Positions 35,434 through 41,998 of a DNA stretch of 41,998 bases are shown one piece after another. A model generated the notes under the pieces. The model was given only the letters and a program-made list of their open reading frames with translations. It ran no database searches and was not told the DNA's origin. Position numbers and translations under genes: made by a program. How positions within the stretch are numbered: position 1 is the stretch's first letter; each line of letters opens with the position of its first letter. This DNA comes from Candidatus Bathyarchaeota archaeon (GTDB lineage Archaea; Thermoproteota; Bathyarchaeia; Bathyarchaeales; Bathycorpusculaceae): NCBI GenBank assembly GCA_003133625.1, contig PKYH01000122.1:1-41998 (forward strand). Reading direction: 5' to 3'.

Positions 35434-35817
35434 TTAGGACTGAAGCAGCAGTATAGCTTTTGCCAAATCCCCTTGGCATTCCTCAAGGGCTTCTTTTGCT
35501 TTCTCTAAGCTTTTGCCAGTTTGATCCGCCACCAGCCTCACGTCTTCTTCAGAAAACGCTGGCTGAACAGACTTGGCGGTTTGCCGTTGAGATGGGGCTT
35601 GCTCTGAAACTTGACCGCCAATAACCTGATACATTTTTTGCCCTTGCACTTCTAAAATTGCCACTTCGGGTTCATCGATAACTATGTCTTTGCCGCTTGT
35701 TTTAATTATGACTTGTTGAACGTCTGGTACAGAATCCATGTTCATACCCATACGTTGCATCAAACGTTTTTGCTCTCGAGGATTCATGCGTTTATGCATA
35801 GACTTCACTTCCACCAA
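35434..35817 (-). CDS. nac: nascent polypeptide-associated complex protein
   Basis: MNPREQKRLMQRMGM...VQQVIIKTSGKDIVIDEPEVAILEVQGQKMYQV...C-terminal UBA (EEDVRLVADQTGKSLEKAKEALEECQGDLAKAILLL). Confidence 0.93.
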   Translation of the reverse strand: MVEVKSMHKRMNPREQKRLMQRMGMNMDSVPDVQQVIIKTSGKDIVIDEPEVAILEVQGQKMYQVIGGQVSEQAPSQRQTAKSVQPAFSEEDVRLVADQTGKSLEKAKEALEECQGDLAKAILLLQS

Positions 35818-35843
35818 GTATTCTGCAGTAGAACTTCATATAC

Positions 35844-36395
35844 TTAACTTTCCTTGCAGCCATGCCGTACCTTAACTGCTACGCCTGTTTTAAAAGCAGT
35901 CATCTCCACGCTTGAAAGCAAGGCACGCCCAACCGCTAAAACATGCTTATCCTCATCTAAAACGATTACTTCATCTTTAGCTCCAACTTCAGCATCAACC
36001 TTGACCACGTGAACGGCAAAAACGTCCCCGCCATCAGCAATAAACCTAGACACATCATTACGCACTGTAACAAAGCATCGGGCAAAAGGCAAATTTTCAG
36101 CCATAAACTTTGCTGCTTTAATGCTTAAAGAAAGCAAGCCGTCAGTTGGACGCAGAGTAGCTAATCTTTCGCCGTTCAAGTTGATGAAGCGTATTCTGCC
36201 TGTTCTTGGAGAATATTGAATTTCTATGTTTTCTGGAAATAGTTTTGCGCCTACGCCTTTTCCAAACTGGTAATCAGCAATGCTTCTCACTTTGCCAAGT
36301 GCGTTCTCCACATTTTCGCCATCAATTAGCTTTTTGTTGTTTCGACAAGTATAAACATAACAAGATAATAAAGACAGTGAAAGGTGAAAGCTCAC
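35844..36395 (-). CDS. PUA-domain protein
   Basis: FINLNGERLATLRPTDGLLSLS... and C-terminal PUA (RFIADGGDVFAVHVVKVDAEVGAKDEVIVLDEDKHVLAVGRALLSS). The real start is probably downstream of 36395, because MBF1 starts at 36397. Confidence 0.8.
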   Translation of the reverse strand: MSFHLSLSLLSCYVYTCRNNKKLIDGENVENALGKVRSIADYQFGKGVGAKLFPENIEIQYSPRTGRIRFINLNGERLATLRPTDGLLSLSIKAAKFMAENLPFARCFVTVRNDVSRFIADGGDVFAVHVVKVDAEVGAKDEVIVLDEDKHVLAVGRALLSSVEMTAFKTGVAVKVRHGCKES

Positions 36396-36396
36396 A

Positions 36397-36921
36397 TTGA
36401 GATGCGAAGTCTGCGGACATAAAATTCACACTGAACCAATAACGGCAGTAATTGAAGGAGCCAAACTAACCGTCTGCGTTGAATGCTCAAAACATGGCAA
36501 AATAATTCATGAAGAAGCAGCCCTTCCCCAACAAGCCCTCAAAAAACCGCAGGCGCCAATTACACTGGTTCAGAAAAAACCAATAGTGGCTAAAGTAGAA
36601 ATTACTCAAGAGATCACAGAAGATTATGCAAATAAGATAAAGCTGGCACGGGAAAAACTAGCGCTTACACATGAGGAACTCGGCAAAAAAATAAATGAGA
36701 AAGCCTCGGTTTTAAGAAACCTTGAAGGTGGGAAAATGGCGCCAAACAACCAGCTAGCCTCAAAGCTTGAGCACATGTTAAAAATCAAGTTGCTTGTTCC
36801 AATCTCTGAAGAAAAAATCACTCAAATTCCTAAATCCGCCAACCGAGAATTGACGTTGGGCGACCTCATGGAATTGAACAAGAAAGGCGGGGAGGAGCCT
36901 ACAGAACGAAAGCCATCATAG
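36397..36921 (+). CDS. archaeal multiprotein bridging factor 1 (zinc ribbon + HTH)
   Basis: MRCEVCGHKIHTEP...CVECSKHG zinc ribbon, then KIKLAREKLALTHEELGKKINEKASVLRNLEGGKMAP HTH_3. Confidence 0.9.
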   Translation: MRCEVCGHKIHTEPITAVIEGAKLTVCVECSKHGKIIHEEAALPQQALKKPQAPITLVQKKPIVAKVEITQEITEDYANKIKLAREKLALTHEELGKKINEKASVLRNLEGGKMAPNNQLASKLEHMLKIKLLVPISEEKITQIPKSANRELTLGDLMELNKKGGEEPTERKPS

Positions 36922-38177
36922 CGCAACGCAGGCTGAACCGTGAAAACTCAAGTTTAGAGGAACTTAAAAGTTTAGCAGAATCCGCCGGATACACAGTTGT
37001 CGCCACATTAGAGCAAACTAGACCGCCTGATGCTCGCTACCAAATAGGCGCTGGAAAAGTAGAAGAACTCGCCGAACTAGTCAAGGAAACCGGCGCAGAA
37101 AAAGTAATTTTTGACAACCAACTAAAAACACGCCAAACCTACAATCTGGCAAAAGCAACACGAGTCGAAGTCATCGACAGGTTTCAGCTTATTCTTGAAA
37201 TTTTCACCAAAAGAGCCACAACAACCGAAGCCCAAATGCAAATCCAACTGGCCACACTGCAAAATGAGCTTAAGCATGCGAAAGAAAAAGTAAGATTAGC
37301 TAAAATGAGAGAGCAGCCTGGCTTTATGGGACTTGGATCTTACGAAGCAGACGTTTACAAGGAAGCCATAAAACTACAAGTTCAAACAATCCTTAAAAAA
37401 CTGAAAAAAATCCGCGAAAAAAGAATCCTGCACCGAGAAAGAAGAACGGAGCTGGGTTTCCTTGCTATTTCACTTGCTGGATACACGAATGCTGGAAAAA
37501 GCTCCCTGTTTAACGCTTTAACCGAAGAAACCGTGCGAGTGGATAAGTCATTATTTACTACTCTTTCAACGACCACGCGGATGGTGGAGTTTTCAAACCG
37601 CAAGTTTCTTTTAACAGACACCGTCGGCTTCATTGACCGATTGCCTTTATCGTTGATTGAAGCATTTCATTCAACCTTGGAAGAAACCATTTATTCAGAC
37701 CTGATAATACTTGTTTTAGATTTAAGCGAGCCCATAGAAACAATCGAGAAGAAAAACAACATCTGCCTGGAGACAATTGACCGCCTTGGAGCATCAGGCA
37801 TACCAACCATAACCGCACTAAACAAAATTGACTTAATCAGCGAAGCTGAAACTAAGCAGAAACTGAAAGCTCTAGAAGAGAAAACGCAAAATCCAATTCT
37901 CCTATCAGCAAAGTGCCAAACAAACCTCGACTTACTAAGACAGGAAATACTCAAAATTCTTGAAAATTACGTGCAAGCCCAGTTCTCTGTTCCGTTAACT
38001 AATAAGGCAATGCCATTTATCTCGTGGGTTCACGAAAAAACAGACATCAGAAAAGAAAATTTCACCAACGATTCGGTTCAAGTAGTCTTTGAAGCTACCC
38101 CAGAATTAGCTGAGCAAGTGAGAAGAAAAGTGGAAGAATTAAATGGCAAATTTGAAACCAACTCAAAAACAAAATGA
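36906..38177 (+). CDS. hflX: HflX-type GTPase, apparent ACG start
   Basis: SLAGYTNAGKSSLFNALTEE, LTDTVGFIDRLPLSLIEAFHSTLEE. The frame extends 110 codons upstream of the first ATG (37236) as TKAIIAQRRLNRENSSLEELKSLAESAGYTVVATLEQTRPPDARYQIGAGKVEELAELV, the canonical HflX N-domain, with no ATG/GTG/TTG. Confidence 0.92.
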   Translation, partial: TKAIIAQRRLNRENSSLEELKSLAESAGYTVVATLEQTRPPDARYQIGAGKVEELAELVKETGAEKVIFDNQLKTRQTYNLAKATRVEVIDRFQLILEIFTKRATTTEAQMQIQLATLQNELKHAKEKVRLAKMREQPGFMGLGSYEADVYKEAIKLQVQTILKKLKKIREKRILHRERRTELGFLAISLAGYTNAGKSSLFNALTEETVRVDKSLFTTLSTTTRMVEFSNRKFLLTDTVGFIDRLPLSLIEAFHSTLEETIYSDLIILVLDLSEPIETIEKKNNICLETIDRLGASGIPTITALNKIDLISEAETKQKLKALEEKTQNPILLSAKCQTNLDLLRQEILKILENYVQAQFSVPLTNKAMPFISWVHEKTDIRKENFTNDSVQVVFEATPELAEQVRRKVEELNGKFETNSKTK

Positions 38178-38178
38178 C

Positions 38179-38733
38179 ATGCCTCAAATTGTTGTCTTAA
38201 GATGGGGGCATAGACCACAGCGGGACGTGCGATTAACTACCCATGTCGCTTTAACTGCAAGGGCGCTATGCGCTTCAGGCTTCATACTTTCAGACGTAGA
38301 GGACCCCAAAATAGAAGAAACCATAATGAAAGTCACCAAGAATTGGGGTGGAACATTCTCTTTTGAAATGGGAACCTCATGGAAAAAGGCTGTTCGTGAC
38401 TGGAAGGCTAAAGACGGCATTGTCACCCATTTAACGGCTTATGGAGAGAACATTCAAACAAGCGACGTTCTAAGCAGAATTAAAAAGCTGAATAAAGACG
38501 TTTTAGTTATTGTTGGAAGCCAGAAGGTTCCAGGCGAATTTTATTCAAGCGATGTATCGGATTTTAACGTGTCTATTGGGAATCAACCCCATTCAGAATG
38601 TGCTGCGCTTGCAATATTTTTAGATCGGTTTTTTGAAGGCAAAGAGTTAGCTAAAGGATTCGAAAAGGCGAAAATAGAGATTGTTCCCAGAGAAAGGGGA
38701 AAAGAAATCAAAAGTGATGTTGAATTTCCTTAA
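38179..38733 (+). CDS. tRNA (cytidine(56)-2'-O)-methyltransferase, Trm56 family
   Basis: VVLRWGHRPQRDVRLTTHVALTARAL...VIVGSQKVPGEFYSSDVSDFNVSIGNQPHSECAALAIFLDR, the archaeal SPOUT aTrm56 pattern. ORF opens at 38143. Confidence 0.93.
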   Translation: MPQIVVLRWGHRPQRDVRLTTHVALTARALCASGFILSDVEDPKIEETIMKVTKNWGGTFSFEMGTSWKKAVRDWKAKDGIVTHLTAYGENIQTSDVLSRIKKLNKDVLVIVGSQKVPGEFYSSDVSDFNVSIGNQPHSECAALAIFLDRFFEGKELAKGFEKAKIEIVPRERGKEIKSDVEFP

Positions 38734-38795
38734 ACTTGTAAGAAGAGTTTTATTACAGCTAGTTTCAATATTATGTATTAAAGGAACATTAGACT

Positions 38796-39308
38796 ATGTT
38801 ATCGACTATTGATGATGCAACCTTAATGAAAGTGGCTTTGGCGTTAGGTGAAGAAGACGCGGTTAAACTTATTGAACACCTCAAAGGCGTAGAAGAAATA
38901 ACGGACGATGAAATCGCGAACAAAACAGGCATCCGCCTCAATTCAGTCCGCAAAATCCTCTACAAATTTTACGATCATTCACTTGTAAGCCTTAGAAGGA
39001 CACGTGATCCAAAAACAGGCTGGTTTATTTTTCACTGGAGACTTCAACCAGACCAGTTGGAAGGGTTTATTTTAAGCCAAAAACGCAGGGTTCTGGAGAA
39101 ACTGAATGTTAGGTTGGAATATGAAAAGAACCATGACTTCTATTACTGCGGTAGTCCAGAATGCAAACGGGTTCCTTTTGAAGAGGCCGTTGAACTAGTT
39201 TTCCATTGTTCCACCTGTAGCAAACCCCTTGTGCATTTTGCAAACGAAAAAATGATAAGTAAACTATCCGAGAAAGTTGATTTGCTAAGGAAGGAACTCG
39301 GTGAGTAA
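38796..39308 (+). CDS. tfe: transcription factor E alpha subunit
   Basis: N-terminal winged helix (DDEIANKTGIRLNSVRKILYKFYDHSLVSLRRTRDPKTGWFIFHWRL) and zinc ribbon YYCGSPECKRV...FHCSTCSKPL. Confidence 0.94.
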   Translation: MLSTIDDATLMKVALALGEEDAVKLIEHLKGVEEITDDEIANKTGIRLNSVRKILYKFYDHSLVSLRRTRDPKTGWFIFHWRLQPDQLEGFILSQKRRVLEKLNVRLEYEKNHDFYYCGSPECKRVPFEEAVELVFHCSTCSKPLVHFANEKMISKLSEKVDLLRKELGE

Positions 39309-39831
39309 CAGGCTTCCTTCAAGGGAGCAAGCAATCGAACTTCTCCGTAAAAACAATTGTCCACCTATAGTCATTAGTCATTGTGAAGCGGTCGCAGAAG
39401 TTGCTTTAGAAACCGCAAATAAACTTGAAAAGAAAGGCCAAAAAATAGACCTTAAACTCGTTGAAGTAGGCGCTCTTTTACATGACCTTGGTCGTTCAAA
39501 AACTCACACTGTGGATCACGCGGTTATCGGTGCTAAGATAGCTGAATCAGCAGGTTTGCCAGAACCCGTGGTTAGGATAATTAAGAGGCATGTGGGCGGC
39601 GGAATCACAGCTGAAGAAGCAGAGAAGTTTGGATGGCCAAAGGATGTTTATGTGCCCCTCACTTTGGAGGAGAAAATTGTTTCATACGCCGACAAGGTAA
39701 TTGAACAGTCAAAGAGAGTTCCGATTGAGTTAGAGATTGAGCAGCTTCGAATGGAGTATAAAGATGAGGCTGCAGAAAGAGTTAGAAAGCTTAATGAAGA
39801 AATAACCAGTTTATTAGGCAATGAGACATGA
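39301..39831 (+). CDS. HDIG/HD-domain phosphohydrolase
   Basis: SHCEAVAEVALETANKL...VGALLHDLGRSKTHTVDHAVIGA...KRHVGGG...KIVSYADKVI. GTG start. Confidence 0.9.
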   Translation: MSNRLPSREQAIELLRKNNCPPIVISHCEAVAEVALETANKLEKKGQKIDLKLVEVGALLHDLGRSKTHTVDHAVIGAKIAESAGLPEPVVRIIKRHVGGGITAEEAEKFGWPKDVYVPLTLEEKIVSYADKVIEQSKRVPIELEIEQLRMEYKDEAAERVRKLNEEITSLLGNET

Positions 39832-40610
39832 CGATTTTAACGTTGCTGGTTAAGGCTTCCAATTCTGGTCAACTAAAACAAATAGGTGACCTGCTGAAAT
39901 CTGAGTTTGAAAATTTAGACTTAGAGGTAAAGGTTTTAGGAAATCCTGTTAACAAGTGGGTTCAAGTTTCCCTTTCAGGAGAAGACGAAGTCATAGCTAC
40001 AAGCTATATCAACAAGAAACTGGGCACCTGCCCCATAAGCATAAAAAACGTGAATAAGTTTTCGGTTTTAAAGGGATACATTTCCAAAGTTGACACTGCC
40101 AAACAAGAATTGAAGGTAGATGTCGGCGTTTTTGAACCCAAGATAACCCAAGCAACCATACCTTTGGCATATTTACAAGCTCAACTTGCGGATGGCAGAA
40201 AGGTTGCTTTGAAAAAAATCTCAGAAATCTATGGTTTCAATGAGAATTTACCATTAAGTATCAAAGTGATTCGCATAAACGGTGAGGAAGACGAGGTGTT
40301 GCAAGCGGAATTATCAATGGAGCAAATCGAAAAAATCCGTTTGTGGCAGCAATCTCTTTTGGACAGGTTAATCATTTTAGGTTCGTCACTTGGCGAAATA
40401 GAAACAGTGCTTGAACGGACTAGGCTAAACAGGGACGTTATTGGCACCGAGGCGTTAGGTATGTTTGAGCACGCTTTAACCTGTAAACTTGGGACAGATG
40501 CAACTGGATTGATTCCGAAAATCGGCAGGTACATGAGGAATGCGGCTTTTATTGTTTTTAACCCTAAGAAAATCATTGGTTTTCTGGGTGAACAAGCATT
40601 AAACTTATAA
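39828..40610 (+). CDS. DUF2110-family protein
   Basis: Typical position downstream of TFE and an HD protein, with DUF2110-like sequence (GYISKVDTAKQELKVDVGVFEPK...). Confidence 0.75.
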   Translation: MTILTLLVKASNSGQLKQIGDLLKSEFENLDLEVKVLGNPVNKWVQVSLSGEDEVIATSYINKKLGTCPISIKNVNKFSVLKGYISKVDTAKQELKVDVGVFEPKITQATIPLAYLQAQLADGRKVALKKISEIYGFNENLPLSIKVIRINGEEDEVLQAELSMEQIEKIRLWQQSLLDRLIILGSSLGEIETVLERTRLNRDVIGTEALGMFEHALTCKLGTDATGLIPKIGRYMRNAAFIVFNPKKIIGFLGEQALNL

Positions 40611-40676
40611 CAGTGTACATTTTTAGTTAAACAATCTATTATCCAAATAAGACTAATAGAAGAGGGGGAGAAGTTC

Positions 40677-40838
40677 ATGAGCCAAGGTGAAGATAAAGAG
40701 AGAAGAAAATATAGAATTGATATAGGCGCTTATGGCAGCATAGGTGTTGAAGCGCCAACCAAGGAAGAATGTTTAGAGCTATTCAAAGAAGTCACTAGAA
40801 CTAAACGTGACTCAAAGATAGACGAAGCCATAAGATAA
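40677..40838 (+). CDS. small hypothetical protein (53 aa)
   Basis: MSQGEDKERRKYRIDIGAYGSIGVEAPTKEECLELFKEVTRTKRDSKIDEAIR with AGAGGGGGAG SD 8 nt upstream. Below the length cutoff of the ORF track. Confidence 0.65.
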   Translation: MSQGEDKERRKYRIDIGAYGSIGVEAPTKEECLELFKEVTRTKRDSKIDEAIR

Positions 40839-40920
40839 CCTTAAGCACTAAATCAATCTGCTTACTTCTATTTTACTTAGCCAGATTAGAGACAAAATTC
40901 TAGCTTGCAAATTTACAGTC

Positions 40921-41157
40921 TTAAAGTACATCGTGCTCTTCTTTACAATGCCGCCTATAATCCTCTCTGTTATCGTATACCTCTTGGTCCAGAGGGCACC
41001 TAAACTTGTTATCTTCGGTCATTTCAGGTTCTGGTACGGTTATGTTCGATTCTCTTCTAGAACGCTTTTCTGATTCATTCAAAACAATCACCTCCAACCT
41101 AAAATTGATCTTTAAAACACCCACCATAGGATAATTATTAAGATTATGTGACTGCAC
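40921..41157 (-). CDS. small zinc-finger-like protein
   Basis: FRCPLDQEVYDNREDYRRHCKEEHDVL resembles a degenerate C2H2 finger. True start probably internal (VLNESEKRS...). Confidence 0.55.
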   Translation of the reverse strand: MQSHNLNNYPMVGVLKINFRLEVIVLNESEKRSRRESNITVPEPEMTEDNKFRCPLDQEVYDNREDYRRHCKEEHDVL

Positions 41158-41269
41158 CTACACGCCAATAGCATTTATAGACTCATGAAGCATTAAAATT
41201 AACTTTTGCTGTTTCTTACATTGATTATTAAGAAAATTTTCCCAATGCTCTAAGATAAGCTAATATAAG

Positions 41270-41680
41270 CTATTGAAATCTTTTCAGTGCCTCTTCAAGC
41301 TGGTCAAAGTTTTTTACAATCATGTCGGAGTGTGCTATAATCCAGGGGCTCAAGCACTCCATTTCCGAAACCACTATGACTTTCTTGCCTTTACGTTTGG
41401 CGTAAAACAGCTCCATACATGCTCCTGCCGAGAGTTTGGGCAAATAAACAATCATGATGCCGCATCTGTCGGCATCGTCTAAGTCTCTTTGAATAAAGTC
41501 AAACGTGGGAACTTTATTCCACCAGCAACCCTCGTCGCCCTTATAGAGGACTTTTTCTCTAAGCCACGGATTGATGACGTCAAATCCCATCCTGACAAGG
41601 ATGTCAGCAATTTTTTCTCGATACCCCTGATTGTTTTCCATGCCCAGAATCGGGCCTGATATGAACACTTGTTTTTTCAT
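41270..41680 (-). CDS. nucleoside 2-deoxyribosyltransferase-like / DUF4406-type protein
   Basis: VFISGPILGMENNQGYREKIADILVRMGFDVINPW...FIQRDLDDADRCGIMIVYLPKLSAGACMELFYAKRKGKKVIVVS. Confidence 0.75.
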   Translation of the reverse strand: MKKQVFISGPILGMENNQGYREKIADILVRMGFDVINPWLREKVLYKGDEGCWWNKVPTFDFIQRDLDDADRCGIMIVYLPKLSAGACMELFYAKRKGKKVIVVSEMECLSPWIIAHSDMIVKNFDQLEEALKRFQ

Positions 41681-41712
41681 GGCGTGCCAACCAACCGTAG
41701 AGTAGTGAACGT

Positions 41713-41757
41713 TTGGAAGTGGCGGACTTGAACCGTCGACCTTTGGCTCGTAGAGAT
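41713..41757 (-). other. tRNA 3'-half-like fragment (T-arm plus partial acceptor)
   Basis: Reverse complement ...CTCTACGAGCCAAAGGTCGACGGTTCAAGTCCGCCACTTCCA contains a GGTTCAAGTCC T-loop. No matching 5' acceptor/D-arm was found upstream on the minus strand within the window. Confidence 0.4.
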
Positions 41758-41998
41758 AGACAACCTATGGTTTTCTTAAACTTTCCCCTTCAGCGTTGAC
41801 AAGTTTGAAGCTCGGGTTACATCCAAGAAAACTATTGGTTTTTTATCTAGGCTCGAAAAAAATGTTTATTAGACCTTAGTCTTTATTATTTGTTGTAGTT
41901 TTATTGTTTTTTTTGGAGTTTTTTAGATAGTCATTGTTCCTGCTATGCGAAAGTTTACCAGCCCGCACACTATGTTCCGTCATGGTATCGTAGTGTTT

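Noticed and set aside
41273-41482. 69-aa plus ORF at the right edge
   Set aside because: Antisense to the nucleoside deoxyribosyltransferase-like gene; no independent support.

Overview
Archaeal chromosomal window. Gene content and gene order suggest a Bathyarchaeia/TACK-like genome, which is inference only. Recognisable blocks, left to right: (i) a GH3-like protein next to a complete NMP-degradation set (ribose-1,5-bisphosphate isomerase, form III RuBisCO, AMP phosphorylase); (ii) an odd C/T-rich intergenic region with repeated GCCTACC blocks; (iii) membrane, NERD, LamG-like and radical SAM/SPASM genes; (iv) a redox island with an NfnA/NfnB (SudB/SudA)-type pair, a polyferredoxin with two FlpD/MvhD-like domains, a thioredoxin-reductase-like protein, a membrane-anchored flavodoxin-like protein and a rubredoxin-ThDP enzyme fusion; (v) an initiator tRNA-Met; (vi) a compact hisGDCBHAFI operon without a recognisable hisE; (vii) an orphan MNT nucleotidyltransferase, two radical SAM genes (AmrS-like plus a divergent paralog) and a CofE-like ligase; (viii) ilvE, thrS, a PfkB kinase, NAC, PUA, MBF1, hflX, trm56, TFE, an HD protein and DUF2110, all typical archaeal information-processing genes. 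The most unusual signals are two genes (sudB-like and hflX) that have no ATG/GTG/TTG start where homology needs one. Both instead carry an identically spaced GGAGG-N10-ACG, and both overlap the end of the upstream gene. The rubredoxin-ThDP fusion and the duplicated FlpD/Nfn operon come next. No CRISPR array, transposase or rRNA was seen.
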